Shown: positions 8,058 through 17,759, counted from the stretch's first letter. The stretch: 57,218 bases of DNA from Verrucomicrobiota bacterium (GCA_018898455.1 JAHIJO010000202.1:1-57218), one strand, 5' to 3'. Notes: a model not told the origin generated them from the letters alone. Translations and numbers: made by a program.

Positions 8058-9506
8058 ATGGGGTTGCATGATCCGGACAGATTTCCGCGGGAGGCGTGCG
8101 GAGTATTCGGTGTGTACGGCGTGCCGGATGCGGCGCCGCTTATCTATCAGGGATTGTTCTCGCTCCAGCATCGCGGACAGGAAGGCGCGGGGATCGTTAC
8201 CAGCGACGGTCAGCGGGTGCGCTCGATCAAGGGGATGGGATTGGTCAATGACGTGTTTACGGCCAGATCGTGGGGGGAATTACCGGGACACATGGGGATC
8301 GGGCATGTGCGCTATTCCACGACTGGCTCCACCCGGATTCAGAATGTCCAACCGCTGGTGGTGGAATGCAGCGACGGCATCTGGGCCATCGCCCATAACG
8401 GCAACCTGATCAACGCCGGGAGCCTGCGCCGGATGTACCGGGATGCCGGCGCGATTTTCCAGACCAGCACGGACAGCGAAGTCCTGGTGCATTTGCTCGC
8501 CGATCCCATGTATCGCTCGCGCCCGCTCCGGGTGGCGCGCGCCTTAAATGAACTCCGGGGCGCCTTCTCGTTTCTGCTGATGACCCGGGATCGGGTGATG
8601 GCGGCGCGGGATCCGCTGGGGTTCAAGCCGCTCTCGATCGGGAAACTGGGTTCCGGTTATGTCTTTGCCAGTGAGACTTGCGCGCTGGCCCAGACGGGAG
8701 CGGAATATATCCGGGATGTCCAACCCGGGGAATTGGTGGTGGTGGACAAGGATGGGATGACGTTTTCGCAGTTTGCCGCCGCGCCGGGCCAGTGCCAGGC
8801 GCAGTGCATCTTCGAACACGTGTATTTTGCCCGGCCGGACAGCCAGGTGTTCGGCGAGAGCGTCCATGGCGTTCGCTGTCAGCTGGGATTGCGGCTGGCC
8901 CGGGAACGGCCGGCCGATGCGGACATCGTCATCCCGGTGCCCGACAGCGGCAATGCCGCGGCGCTGGGGTACTCGCGGGGGAGCGGTATTCCACTGGACT
9001 ACGGTTTTATTCGGAACCATTACGTGGGTCGGACGTTCATTATGCCTGAGGCGCACCAGCGGTCCAACAGCGCGGACATGAAGCTGGCGGTGGTCCGGGA
9101 CGTGGTGAACGGCAAGCGCGTGGTGGTGGTGGATGATTCCATTATTCGCGGGACCACGGCGCGTCGGCGGGTCGCCGTGTTGAAGCAGGCGGGGGCCCGG
9201 GAAATCCACCTGCGGATCGCGTGTCCGCCGGTCGTGCATCCCTGCTTTTTCGGCATTGATTTTCCCACGCAGGCGGAACTGATTGCCGGGCGGCGTTCGA
9301 TCGACGAGATTTGCCGTTTTCTTGGCGCGGATTCGTTGGGATATTTGAGCCAGGCCGGCCTGCTGGCGCCTTTCCGGTTTCCACGCGCCTACTGCACCGC
9401 CTGTTTTTCCGGGACGTATCCGGTTGACGTGGAGGCTGTGCAGAGCAAGACGGAATTGGAAGAGGGCGCTCCGCTGGAGCAGGTCAAGGGCAGGTTGCCT
9501 AAATAA
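8058..9506 (+). CDS. purF: amidophosphoribosyltransferase
   Basis: It makes 5-phosphoribosylamine from PRPP and glutamine, the first committed step of purine synthesis. The 482-residue protein has a short propeptide followed by the catalytic Cys in EACGVFGVYG. The class II amidotransferase fold follows (LQHRGQEGAGIV, SLSIG-type loop). The phosphoribosyltransferase domain carries the PRPP loop VVVVDDSIIRGTT. A Cys-rich tail (YCTACFSGTYP) may be a cluster ligand as in the B. subtilis-type enzyme. The frame is open 28 codons further upstream, but ATG 8058 is preferred. It has AAGGGGAG seven bases upstream and the expected propeptide length. It lies alone between the hisF-like gene and pyrG on the same strand. 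Confidence 0.96.
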   Translation: MGLHDPDRFPREACGVFGVYGVPDAAPLIYQGLFSLQHRGQEGAGIVTSDGQRVRSIKGMGLVNDVFTARSWGELPGHMGIGHVRYSTTGSTRIQNVQPLVVECSDGIWAIAHNGNLINAGSLRRMYRDAGAIFQTSTDSEVLVHLLADPMYRSRPLRVARALNELRGAFSFLLMTRDRVMAARDPLGFKPLSIGKLGSGYVFASETCALAQTGAEYIRDVQPGELVVVDKDGMTFSQFAAAPGQCQAQCIFEHVYFARPDSQVFGESVHGVRCQLGLRLARERPADADIVIPVPDSGNAAALGYSRGSGIPLDYGFIRNHYVGRTFIMPEAHQRSNSADMKLAVVRDVVNGKRVVVVDDSIIRGTTARRRVAVLKQAGAREIHLRIACPPVVHPCFFGIDFPTQAELIAGRRSIDEICRFLGADSLGYLSQAGLLAPFRFPRAYCTACFSGTYPVDVEAVQSKTELEEGAPLEQVKGRLPK

Positions 9507-9608
9507 CGCGGCGCTTTCAGTGCGGCGTGCGAGAATGCAACTGATGTAAGGCGTATGATGTTAGCTTCCGCGTTTGGTTGCGGCCTTGCGCCGCGTTATG
9601 GAGGATCA

Positions 9609-11231
9609 ATGAAAAAGTTGCCCCATGTGACTAAACATATCTTTATTACCGGCGGCGTAGTGTCGTCTCTCGGCAAGGGTATCACGGCGGCATCACTGGG
9701 GCTCTTGCTGGCCCGCCGGGGGTACCGCGTCCGCATGCAGAAGCTGGACCCCTATCTCAACGTGGATGCCGGCACCATGTCGCCGTTTCAGCACGGCGAG
9801 GTGTATGTGACCGCCGACGGATCGGAAACGGATCTGGATCTGGGCCATTACGAACGGATTGCCGGGGTTGCCTGTACGCGCGACAGCAACTTCACCACCG
9901 GCCGCATTTACAGCGCGGTCATTGCCCGCGAGCGGCAGGGGGGCTACCTTGGCAAAACCGTCCAGGTGGTTCCGCATATCACCGACGAAATCAAGGCGGC
10001 GATCAATTCGCTCGACGGCGACGACGTGGATATTGCCATCACCGAAATCGGGGGCACGGTCGGAGATATCGAATCCCTGCCGTTCCTGGAGGCCATTCGC
10101 GAGTACCGCCAGGCCATTGGGCGCCAGAACGGCTTGTTTATTCACCTGACGCTCGTGCCGTTCATCAAGGCAGCGGGTGAAATGAAAACCAAGCCATCCC
10201 AACAGTCGGTGGGCATTCTGCGGACCATCGGCATCATTCCCGATATCCTGGTGTGCCGCTGTGAGCAACATTTAACGCGCGAGCACCGGGAAAAAATGGC
10301 GTTGTTTTGCAACGTGGAACTGAACCTGGTCATCGAGGAAATTGACGTTACCCACTCGATTTACGAGGTGCCGCTTGATCTGGCGCGGCAGAGCATGGAT
10401 GTGTATATCCTGGAAATGCTGAATCTCCATGTGCGTCCGTTGGCGATGCAGGACTGGGAAGCCATGCTGGCCACGCAGTTGAATCCGGAATCCGGCACGG
10501 TGGAAATTGCCGTGGTCGGCAAATACATGAGCCTGAAAGATGCCTATAAAAGCATTTATGAGGCCCTGACTCATGCCGGCATTGCGCACCACGTTGGAAT
10601 CCATATCCGTCGAGTGGAGTCCGAGGATATTGAAAAACAGGGATGTGAACCATTGCTCAAGAGCGTCCAGGGTATTCTGGTCCCCGGCGGATTCGGCGAT
10701 CGCGGCATTGAGGGCAAGATCGCAGCAGTGCAATATGCCCGCACCCGCGGCGTGCCGTTCCTGGGAATCTGCCTCGGCATGCAATGCGCCGTGATCGAAT
10801 TTGCCCGCAACGTTTGCGGGCTGGATCGGGCCAACAGCACGGAATTCGAGCCGCAGACGCCGCACCCGGTAGTGGATCAAATGGAAGACCAGAAGCGCCA
10901 GACGGCCAAGGGCGGCACCATGCGGCTCGGACTATTTCCCTGCGCCCTGGGCAAAGCGACTAAGGCCCGGGCGGCGTATGGCGCGGCTGAAGTCGCGGAG
11001 CGGCACCGCCACCGCTACGAGTTCAACAACCGCTATCGCGAAAAGATGGAGGCGCGGGGCATGGTCTTTGCGGGGATCAATCCGGCGTCGCGCCTAGTTG
11101 AGGTCGTGGAACTGGCGGACCATCCGTGGTTTGTGGCCTGCCAGTTCCATCCGGAGTTTCAGTCAAGCCCGTTGCATCCCCATTCTTTATTTCGCGATTT
11201 CATCAAAGCGGCCATGATCCATCGGAAGTAG
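9609..11231 (+). CDS. pyrG: CTP synthase
   Basis: It converts UTP to CTP with ATP and glutamine. The 540 residues have the N-terminal synthetase domain with its P-loop ([17 protein letters not shown]) and the UTP/CTP region ([25 protein letters not shown]). A class I glutaminase domain follows with the nucleophile in [12 protein letters not shown] and the His-Glu pair in CQFHPEFQS. The frame is open 18 codons upstream, but ATG 9609 has GGAGGA directly ahead and yields the family N-terminus KHIFITGG. A 173-base spacer holding a palindromic repeat separates it from carB. Confidence 0.97.
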   Translation: MKKLPHVTKHIFITGGVVSSLGKGITAASLGLLLARRGYRVRMQKLDPYLNVDAGTMSPFQHGEVYVTADGSETDLDLGHYERIAGVACTRDSNFTTGRIYSAVIARERQGGYLGKTVQVVPHITDEIKAAINSLDGDDVDIAITEIGGTVGDIESLPFLEAIREYRQAIGRQNGLFIHLTLVPFIKAAGEMKTKPSQQSVGILRTIGIIPDILVCRCEQHLTREHREKMALFCNVELNLVIEEIDVTHSIYEVPLDLARQSMDVYILEMLNLHVRPLAMQDWEAMLATQLNPESGTVEIAVVGKYMSLKDAYKSIYEALTHAGIAHHVGIHIRRVESEDIEKQGCEPLLKSVQGILVPGGFGDRGIEGKIAAVQYARTRGVPFLGICLGMQCAVIEFARNVCGLDRANSTEFEPQTPHPVVDQMEDQKRQTAKGGTMRLGLFPCALGKATKARAAYGAAEVAERHRHRYEFNNRYREKMEARGMVFAGINPASRLVEVVELADHPWFVACQFHPEFQSSPLHPHSLFRDFIKAAMIHRK

Positions 11232-11253
11232 CGCATGAAGGAAACAGAACGGC

Positions 11254-11346
11254 AATTATCATTCTGGCCGTGTCTTGTAGGGCGCGACCTTGTGTCGGCG
11301 CCGTCTTGGGCCGAAAACCGCGGCGACGAGCAAGCTCGCGCCCTAC
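11254..11346 (-). repeat. palindromic repeat family A, copy 2 (inverted), between pyrG and carB
   Basis: Core 11277-11346 is the reverse complement of the gltB element with three mismatches in 70. The tail 11254-11276 continues the match at about 19 of 23 bases. The terminal inverted repeats GTAGGGCGCGA and TCGCGCCCTAC are perfect. It sits after pyrG and 58 bases before the carB start, where the RNA hairpin could affect pyrG 3' end stability or carB translation. Read on the minus strand it also gives [16 protein letters not shown], the same peptide as in GltB. Confidence 0.85.
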
Positions 11347-11404
11347 CTTGGGAAAAGCTGTTGGGCACCAACCGGGGCGCATAGCCAATGAGGATTTGCG
11401 AGCG

Positions 11405-14400
11405 ATGCCGAAACGCGAAGATATAAAGAAGATCATGCTCATCGGAGCCGGACCGATCATCATCGGCCAGGCCTGTGAGTTCGATTATTCCGGTGTGCAG
11501 GCTTGCAAGGCGCTCAAGGAAGAGGGCTACGAACTCGTGCTGGTCAACAGCAACCCGGCCACGATCATGACCGATCCGGAATTCGCCGACCGGACCTACC
11601 TGGAGCCGCTGACCGAACCGATTCTCGAGGAAATCATTCGCCGCGAGCGGCCGGACGCGCTCCTGCCGACCTTGGGCGGCCAGACGGCGCTGAATCTGGC
11701 CATCGCCCTTCATGATCATGGCGCGCTGAAACGTTACCAGGTGGAAATGATCGGCGCTCGGGCGGAGGTGATCCGCAAGGCGGAGGATCGGAACCTGTTC
11801 AAGGAGGCCATGACGAAAATCGGCATGGATGTGCCGCGCGGGCAATCCGCGCATTCCCTCGCCGAGGCGCTGAAGATTCAGGCCGTCATGGCCGGTTTTC
11901 CCCTGATCATCCGGCCCGGCTTTACCTTGGGCGGCTCCGGCGGGGGGATTGCCCGGGACGAAGCGGAATTCCGGACTATCGTGGCGCGCGGTTTGTCGTA
12001 TAGTCTCAATTCCGAGGTGCTGATCGAGGAATCGGTGATCGGCTGGAAGGAGTTCGAGCTGGAAGTCATGCGAGACCGGAAAGATAATTGCGTCATTGTT
12101 TGCTCCATCGAAAATGTTGATCCCATGGGAATCCATACGGGCGACAGTGTGACCGTGGCGCCGACGCAAACACTGACCGATCGGGAATATCAGCGCATGC
12201 GGGATGCCACCCTGGCCGTCATCCGGGAAATCGGGGTGGAAACCGGCGGGGCGAATGTCCAGTGGGCGATCAACCCGGCCAATGGCCGCATGGTGATCAT
12301 CGAGATGAACCCGCGGGTGTCACGTTCCAGCGCGTTGGCCTCCAAGGCCACGGGGTTTCCCATCGCCAGGATCGCGGCCAAGCTGGCCGTCGGCTATACG
12401 CTGGATGAATTACGCAATGATATTACCCGCGAAACCCCGGCTTGTTTCGAGCCGGCGATCGATTATGTGGTCACCAAGGTGCCGCGGTTCGCGTTCGAGA
12501 AATTCCCGGCCGCCGATACCACTCTGGGGACCCAGATGAAATCGGTCGGCGAGACCATGAGTATCGGGCGGACATTCAAGGAATCGTTCCAGAAGGCCTT
12601 GCGTTCCCTTGAAACCGGCCGGGCCGGTTTTGGCGCCGACGGCAAGGACGGTCCGCTCGAAGGCCTGGCGGATGACGCTTTGGCCGCCGAGCTGGTCCGG
12701 CCGAATGCCCGGCGCCTGTTTGCCGTCCGGTCGGCTTTCAAGCGGGGGTGGGCGGTGGCCCGCGTGGCGGAGCTGACGCAGATCGACCCTTGGTTCCTGG
12801 GACACTTGGAGGAACTGGCAGCCTTTGAAGAAGAAATCAGATCGGCGCATGATCTCGACGGGTTGAAACGGAACCCGGCCCTGTTTCGCCAATCCAAGGA
12901 GTTTGGCTACTCAGACCGGCAGATCGCATTTTTGTTGGGTGCCTCGGAATGTGAAGTACGCCGGGCGCGTGAAGCCATCGGCCTGAATCCTGTGTTTAAT
13001 CTGGTCGATACCTGCGCGGCGGAATTTACGGCCTTCACGCCGTATTATTATTCGACCTATGGCACGCTGGAAGAATATCGGCCCGACGAGCGGCGGAAGA
13101 TCATGATCCTGGGGGGCGGTCCGAACCGGATTGGGCAGGGGATCGAATTCGATTATTGCTGTGTGCACGCCTCCTTTGCCCTGCGCGAAGCGGGGTTTGC
13201 CACGATTATGGTCAACAGCAACCCGGAGACCGTCAGTACGGATTACGACACCAGCGATCGCCTGTATTTCGAACCGCTGACCCTGGAAGATGTCCTTCAC
13301 ATTTACCGCCGGGAGCAATGCTGGGGCGCCATCGTCCAGTTCGGCGGCCAGACTCCCCTCAACCTGGCCAGGGCCCTGGAGCAGAACGGCGTCCGGATCA
13401 TCGGCACATCGACCGCCAGCATCGAGGCGGCCGAGGACCGCAAGCTGTTTCATGAGCTGATCACCCGCCTGGGTATCCGCCAGCCGAACAGCGGGTTGGC
13501 GGCCAGCGTCGAGGAGGCCGCGCGGATTGCCGACCGGATCGGGTTCCCGATCCTCATGCGGCCTTCTTTCGTTCTCGGTGGACGCGCCATGGTCATCGTT
13601 TACACCCAGGAGTCCCTGCGGAAATACATGGCGGAAGCCGTTGAAGTTTCGGAGGATCGCCCGGTCCTGATCGACGACTTTCTCGATAACGCCGTGGAGG
13701 TGGACGTGGACTGTATTGCCGACGGCGAGACCGTAGTCATCGGCGGGATCATGGAGCATGTGGAGCAGGCGGGAATCCATTCCGGCGACAGCGCCTGCAT
13801 GATTCCGGCTCCCACGCTTTCCGAACCGGTCAAGGCCGCGATCCGCAAGCACACGGTCGAACTAGCCCAGGCCTTGAAGGTGTGCGGGTTGATGAATGTC
13901 CAATACGCGGTCAAGGAGGGCGAGGTTTATGTGCTGGAGGTGAATCCCCGCGCCTCGCGGACCATCCCCTTTGTCAGCAAAGCCATCGGAGTGCCGCTGG
14001 CCAAGCTGGCGGCGCTGGTGATGACCGGGAGCAAGCTCAAAGACCTGGGCTTTACCCGCGAGATTCTGCCGCGGCATGCGTCGGTGAAAGAGGCCGTATT
14101 TCCATTCGTGCGCTTTCCGGGCATTGACACCGTCCTTAGCCCCGAGATGAAGTCAACGGGTGAGGTCATGGGAATTGATATAAATATCGGCATGGCGTTC
14201 CTGAAAAGCCAGGTGGCCGCCGGGAATGTGCTTCCGGTTGCCGGCAATGTGTTCGTGAGCGTGCGGGACTCGGACAAGGACGCCGTCATTCCATTGGCGC
14301 GGCGCTTGTGCGCCCTGGGGTTCACCATCTATGCCACGGAGGGCACCAGCACGATCCTGCGCAATCACGGAATTACCAGTCAGGCGATCTTCCGCATTTC

Positions 14401-14674
14401 CACGGGTCGGCCCCATGTGCTGGATATGATCCAGGAGAAACAGGTGGGGTGGATTGTGAACACGCCGTCCAGCGGGGAAATCCCCCGGGTGGATGAAGTA
14501 AAAATGCGGGCCGAAGCCGTGATCCGGGGCATTCCCATCACGACCACCCTCAATGGATTGGATGCGGCGGTGAAAGGCCTGGAAACGTTTCGGGAAACCC
14601 GGCGAATGGAAGTCTGCAGTCTCCAGGAATATCATCGACATGCCCCGCGTCTGAAATTGCCCGGGGCTCATTAA
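11405..14674 (+). CDS. carB: carbamoyl-phosphate synthase, large subunit
   Basis: It makes carbamoyl phosphate from bicarbonate, two ATP and ammonia delivered by CarA. The 1089 residues show the tandem ATP-grasp halves. The first starts [20 protein letters not shown] and contains [19 protein letters not shown]. The second starts [20 protein letters not shown] and contains [17 protein letters not shown]. The C-terminal allosteric MGS-like domain includes [14 protein letters not shown] and [11 protein letters not shown]. The open frame reaches 93 codons further upstream through the palindromic repeat, but that extension is not CarB-like. ATG 11405 has GAGGA ten bases upstream. carA follows after one base, in the unusual order carB-carA. 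Confidence 0.97.
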   Translation: MPKREDIKKIMLIGAGPIIIGQACEFDYSGVQACKALKEEGYELVLVNSNPATIMTDPEFADRTYLEPLTEPILEEIIRRERPDALLPTLGGQTALNLAIALHDHGALKRYQVEMIGARAEVIRKAEDRNLFKEAMTKIGMDVPRGQSAHSLAEALKIQAVMAGFPLIIRPGFTLGGSGGGIARDEAEFRTIVARGLSYSLNSEVLIEESVIGWKEFELEVMRDRKDNCVIVCSIENVDPMGIHTGDSVTVAPTQTLTDREYQRMRDATLAVIREIGVETGGANVQWAINPANGRMVIIEMNPRVSRSSALASKATGFPIARIAAKLAVGYTLDELRNDITRETPACFEPAIDYVVTKVPRFAFEKFPAADTTLGTQMKSVGETMSIGRTFKESFQKALRSLETGRAGFGADGKDGPLEGLADDALAAELVRPNARRLFAVRSAFKRGWAVARVAELTQIDPWFLGHLEELAAFEEEIRSAHDLDGLKRNPALFRQSKEFGYSDRQIAFLLGASECEVRRAREAIGLNPVFNLVDTCAAEFTAFTPYYYSTYGTLEEYRPDERRKIMILGGGPNRIGQGIEFDYCCVHASFALREAGFATIMVNSNPETVSTDYDTSDRLYFEPLTLEDVLHIYRREQCWGAIVQFGGQTPLNLARALEQNGVRIIGTSTASIEAAEDRKLFHELITRLGIRQPNSGLAASVEEAARIADRIGFPILMRPSFVLGGRAMVIVYTQESLRKYMAEAVEVSEDRPVLIDDFLDNAVEVDVDCIADGETVVIGGIMEHVEQAGIHSGDSACMIPAPTLSEPVKAAIRKHTVELAQALKVCGLMNVQYAVKEGEVYVLEVNPRASRTIPFVSKAIGVPLAKLAALVMTGSKLKDLGFTREILPRHASVKEAVFPFVRFPGIDTVLSPEMKSTGEVMGIDINIGMAFLKSQVAAGNVLPVAGNVFVSVRDSDKDAVIPLARRLCALGFTIYATEGTSTILRNHGITSQAIFRISTGRPHVLDMIQEKQVGWIVNTPSSGEIPRVDEVKMRAEAVIRGIPITTTLNGLDAAVKGLETFRETRRMEVCSLQEYHRHAPRLKLPGAH

Positions 14675-14675
14675 T

Positions 14676-15836
14676 ATGAATGCAAAATGGAACTGGCGCG
14701 CTCAAAGGGAGAAAACCGCATTCCTGGCCTTGGCGGATGGAACGGTGTTCCATGGCTATTCCGTGGGCGCGGAAAACGACGCGCTGGGCGAGGTGGTCTT
14801 CAACACCGGAATGACCGGCTATCAGGAAATTCTCAGTGATCCTTCCTATAGCGGACAGCTCGTGACCATGACCTGTCCGGAAATCGGGAATACCGGGATC
14901 AATGCCGCGGACATGGAATCTTCCCGGTTATTTGCCAACGGGTTTATCCTGCACGAGATGAATACGCCCAGCAACTGGCGCTCGGAGGTCTCTCTTGAAG
15001 AATGCTTGCGCCGCAACGCCATTCCGGCCATCGCCGGTATCGATACGCGTGCGCTTACCTCCAAGCTTCGGGATCAAGGGACGCTTAAAGGCTATCTGGC
15101 GGTGTCCGGTAAAATAGCCGAACAACAGGCCGTTCGGCTCGCGGCGGAGTGGGGCGGGCTGGATGGGCAGGATTATGCGGTCAAAGTCAGCTGTCAACAG
15201 CCTTACCTGTGGGATGAGACGGGAACCCTATCGGTCTCCTGGGGGATTGCCGACAGTTTACCGAAAGCCGACCTGAAAATAGTCGCTTATGACTTCGGCA
15301 TAAAATGGAATATTCTTCGGAGCATGCGGAGGAATGGCATGGCGGTCACGGTGGTGCCGGCAAAAACCTCAGCCGCCGATGTGCTGGCGCTGAAGCCTCA
15401 TGGAGTATTACTGTCGAATGGACCGGCCGACCCCGCCGCCGTAACGTATGCGATCGAGAATTCGCGCCGGCTGATTGGCAAGGTTCCGCTCATGGGCATC
15501 TGCCTGGGGCATCAGATCCTGGGGATTGCGTGCGGGGGCCGGACCTGTCGGCTCAAGTTCGGGCATCATGGGTGCAACCATCCGGTCAAAGATTTAAAGA
15601 CCAGTCGGGTTGAAATAACATCGCAAAATCATAATTTCACGGTGGATCCTGATTCCCTGGATCCGGTGAAGGTGGAAATTACCCACATCAATTTGAATGA
15701 TCAGACGGTTGAAGGCATTGAACATAAACAGGCGCCGATGTTTTCGGTGCAGTATCATCCCGAGGCCTGTCCGGGGCCGCACGACCCGTATTATTTGTTT
15801 AGCCGTTTCCGCCGATTGATTGGCGGCCACGTGTGA
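14676..15836 (+). CDS. carA: carbamoyl-phosphate synthase, small (glutaminase) subunit
   Basis: It hydrolyses glutamine and feeds ammonia to CarB. The 386 residues have the N-terminal CarA domain (FLALADGTVFHGYSVG, VVFNTGMTGYQEILSDPSY, IAGIDTRALT). A class I glutaminase domain follows with GICLGHQILGIACGG holding the nucleophilic Cys and QYHPEACPGPHD holding His and Glu. It starts one base after the carB stop codon, so the two are coupled. All catalytic residues are present and the length is usual. Confidence 0.97.
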   Translation: MNAKWNWRAQREKTAFLALADGTVFHGYSVGAENDALGEVVFNTGMTGYQEILSDPSYSGQLVTMTCPEIGNTGINAADMESSRLFANGFILHEMNTPSNWRSEVSLEECLRRNAIPAIAGIDTRALTSKLRDQGTLKGYLAVSGKIAEQQAVRLAAEWGGLDGQDYAVKVSCQQPYLWDETGTLSVSWGIADSLPKADLKIVAYDFGIKWNILRSMRRNGMAVTVVPAKTSAADVLALKPHGVLLSNGPADPAAVTYAIENSRRLIGKVPLMGICLGHQILGIACGGRTCRLKFGHHGCNHPVKDLKTSRVEITSQNHNFTVDPDSLDPVKVEITHINLNDQTVEGIEHKQAPMFSVQYHPEACPGPHDPYYLFSRFRRLIGGHV

Positions 15837-15923
15837 CGCGGCAAATGTTTGCATGGCGTGCTGATCGGTATTTTTGGGGAGGGAAAGGGTCGGTTATCCG
15901 GATAATAAAAGGGAGCAAGGCGG

Positions 15924-16685
15924 GTGGTCATTGCTTTTTTTGATTCGGGAATCGGCGGTCTAACCGTGTTGAAACACGCAATACGGGAATTGCCAAACCA
16001 TGATTTTATTTATTATGCGGACACAAAAAATGCCCCCTACGGCGTAAAGACGAAAGAACATGTTAGAAAGCATGTGTTCGAAGCGGTTGATTATATTGCG
16101 AAGCATGATATCCAGGCGCTGGTTATTGCATGCAATACCGCCACTGCGGTTGCGATAACCGATCTGAGACATCACTATCCATTTCATATTGTGGGCATGG
16201 AGCCGGCGGTAAAACCGGCGGTCATCAGGAACCGCGGAAAGAATATTCTGGTTCTGGCAACTTCCTTAACACTGAAAGCCAGCAAGCTTGAAGCCTTGAT
16301 CGCGTCTGTTGATAAAAACAATAAGACCGTCAAAATGGAAATGGACGCCTTGGTTGGGTTTGCCGAATCATGGGATTTCAATTCCGGCAATGTTAAAAAA
16401 TATATTCAAGACAAATTGCGTACATTACGAGTGGCAGAGCTTGAGACGATCGTGCTCGGCTGCACCCATTTCATATATTACAAAAGTATCATCCAGGAAG
16501 TAGTTGGGGATGAAATCAAAATCATTGACGGCAATATTGGAACGGTGGCAAATTTAAAAAACGTTCTTTCCGGGTTTGGCGTGCAACATGATCAAAACGG
16601 CGGACATGTATTATTTTACTCGTCCGGGGTCAGAGACGATGTTAACCGCGAAATCAAATTGCGGGGGTTAATGGGGTGTCAATAA
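15924..16685 (+). CDS. murI: glutamate racemase
   Basis: It makes D-glutamate for peptidoglycan. The 253 residues begin with the FFDSGIGGLTVLK signature. Both catalytic cysteines are visible (VIACNTATAVAI and IVLGCTHFIYY), with YADTKNAPYG between them. The start is GTG 15924 behind a GGGAGCAAGG stretch. A 12-bp palindrome TTATCCGGATAA lies at 15894-15905 just upstream. The gene is visibly A+T-richer than gltB to carA, so it may have a separate origin, though it closes the glutamate/glutamine block. Confidence 0.93.
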   Translation: MVIAFFDSGIGGLTVLKHAIRELPNHDFIYYADTKNAPYGVKTKEHVRKHVFEAVDYIAKHDIQALVIACNTATAVAITDLRHHYPFHIVGMEPAVKPAVIRNRGKNILVLATSLTLKASKLEALIASVDKNNKTVKMEMDALVGFAESWDFNSGNVKKYIQDKLRTLRVAELETIVLGCTHFIYYKSIIQEVVGDEIKIIDGNIGTVANLKNVLSGFGVQHDQNGGHVLFYSSGVRDDVNREIKLRGLMGCQ

Positions 16686-17059
16686 CAACCGTTGTTAAGC
16701 CGGCTTGCCGCGTTTGCGCCCGATATCATGGGTTCCGATGGATTTCCAGATGAGCAATGATCAAGAGAAAGCCGCCCGCTCGATGGATGTCCCTTACTCC
16801 GCTTTCTGCATCTCCACTTCGCTTCCCAGCCGCAGGTTGCGACGAATTGGGTAAGCCATATGCGTGCGCGTCGTTCCTGTCCGTCTTGAGCCATGTCAAC
16901 GTGCAAGACTACAGAAGGAATCCAGCCTTGCCGTTTTCCGCAGGAATCTTCATATTCCTGCACTGAAGGTCTGTCCCTTGGGGTTCCGCTAAGTAGACCA
17001 TGCCAACAACCGGCGGCACCATACGTCGCTTCGCGCCGCTGGTGCGCCGGGGGGGGTGG
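16686..17059 (+). other. stretch without a recognisable gene
   Basis: I see no supported gene here. Short open frames exist on both strands (for example 16679-16963 minus), but none resembles a known family. AACAACCGTTGTT directly after murI is a minor palindrome. The stretch leads into the metY remnant and may be more of the same decayed region. Confidence 0.5.
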
Positions 17060-17350
17060 AAGACGATCGAGCTATCCGATCGCATCGAAATACATGAAGC
17101 TGGGCTTTGGCGGGCTGGCGGCAGGAAAAAGTTTATTAACTCTGTCAGATTGATCTCTCATCAGGTGAACATCGGTGATGCGAAAAGTCTGATCGTCCAC
17201 CCGGCTTCAACCACGCATCAGCAGTTAAGCTCCGTGGAACAGCGGGAAACCGGCGTGACGGAGGACTATCTCCGTCTGTCTGTTGGCCTGGAAGATATCG
17301 AAGATATTCAAGCGGATATTGATCAAGCCCTGCGGCATGCGGCTTGTTAG
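17060..17350 (+). pseudogene. metY: O-acetylhomoserine sulfhydrylase, decayed C-terminal remnant
   Basis: [20 protein letters not shown], then [29 protein letters not shown] and QADIDQAL are the C-terminal part of OAH sulfhydrylase (methionine synthesis, PLP enzyme). The rest of the enzyme, including the PLP lysine, is missing. Just upstream, in another frame, [11 protein letters not shown] matches the preceding family segment. The switch occurs at the run of A at about 17127-17131, so a frameshift plus a small deletion is visible. The intact enzyme has about 430 residues; this is a relic of 75 or so. Confidence 0.8.
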
Positions 17351-17440
17351 GATCAGCCACGAAGGATTTAAGGCCGGGCTGTGCCCGTCCTATCGCACCT
17401 AGGCGCTTGCGCGTCCGAGGCAACCACGTCGCCGGGCAAG

Positions 17441-17470
17441 TGGCCTTTTGGCCACCTCCGGAGGTGGCCA
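17441..17470 (+). repeat. overlapping palindromes
   Basis: GGCCACCTCCGGAGGTGGCC (17450-17469) is a perfect 20-bp palindrome. TGGCC TTTT GGCCA (17441-17454) overlaps it, so the TGGCC arm could pair with either downstream GGCCA. The two folds exclude each other. No function is evident; it lies between the metY relic and the metal-efflux leader. Confidence 0.5.
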
Positions 17471-17503
17471 ATAATCTCCTTCATCGTACTCCCCTGTATT
17501 ACC

Positions 17504-17538
17504 TTGACCTTCCCAAGAGGGAGGTCACGATGTACCCA
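17504..17538 (+). promoter_or_regulatory. MerR-family-type promoter/operator dyad (putative)
   Basis: TTGACC (17504-17509) is followed after 19 bases by a weak -10 (GATGTA). The spacer holds the near-dyad ACCTTCCC AAGA GGGAGGTC. An over-long spacer carrying such a dyad is typical of promoters controlled by MerR-type metal sensors (CueR, ZntR). One base is missing from the right half-site. No merR-type gene is seen in the window, so this could be a relic. It lies about 250 bases upstream of the metal-efflux gene. Confidence 0.35.
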
Positions 17539-17567
17539 ACCTTTCCCATTCTTCAGTTGATTATTTC

Positions 17568-17596
17568 TTGCTTTCAGGCGCTGAAAACACTATGGT
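17568..17596 (+). promoter_or_regulatory. sigma70-type promoter for the NiCo leader (putative)
   Basis: TTGCTT (17568-17573), 17 bases, then TATGGT (17591-17596). Transcription would begin about 25 bases before the riboswitch aptamer, a sensible distance. Judged by eye only. Confidence 0.35.
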
Positions 17597-17628
17597 CGCC
17601 TGCGTATGCAATAAATTCATAAGCGTTG

Positions 17629-17716
17629 GTTAGATCAAGCCTCTTCGGCCGCTAGTCGAAGGGTGCCGGGCCCGGCTTAGAGCCGGACAACAGGTGGAAA
17701 GCCCTGTGGGACTAAT
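17629..17716 (+). ncRNA. NiCo (czcD) riboswitch aptamer
   Basis: The RNA shows the arrangement of the NiCo class, which binds Ni(II)/Co(II) and controls CzcD-type efflux genes. P1 is GTTAG with CTAAT. A hairpin CTTCG...CGAAG follows, then the conserved GTGCCGGGC, a hairpin CCGGC ttaga GCCGG, the conserved ACAACAG, and a hairpin closing with CCTGTGGGACTAA. These strings (GCCGGGC, CAACAG, CTGTGGGAC) are the hallmark of the family. The downstream gene is a cation diffusion facilitator, the expected target. The call rests on my recall of the consensus, but sequence, fold and context all agree. Confidence 0.85.
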
Positions 17717-17740
17717 GGGTTGTCTCACAGGGCTTTCTTT
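17698..17740 (+). terminator. riboswitch expression platform (intrinsic terminator)
   Basis: AAAGCCCTGTG (17698-17708) pairs with CACAGGGCTTT (17726-17736), followed by CTTTC. The left arm includes the 3' strand of the last aptamer helix, and the loop holds the right arm of P1. Aptamer and terminator therefore exclude each other. Metal binding should prevent termination and switch the efflux gene on. Confidence 0.85.
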
Positions 17741-17759
17741 CGTCAGGGGATAAACGATC

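Noticed and set aside
11126-11404. 93-codon N-terminal extension of CarB
   Set aside because: It translates the end of pyrG and the palindromic repeat. CarB homology begins at ATG 11405, which has a ribosome site.
16679-16963. 94-codon minus-strand frame after murI
   Set aside because: I looked for a transposase or toxin and found no motif; there is no ribosome site, so it is left unannotated.
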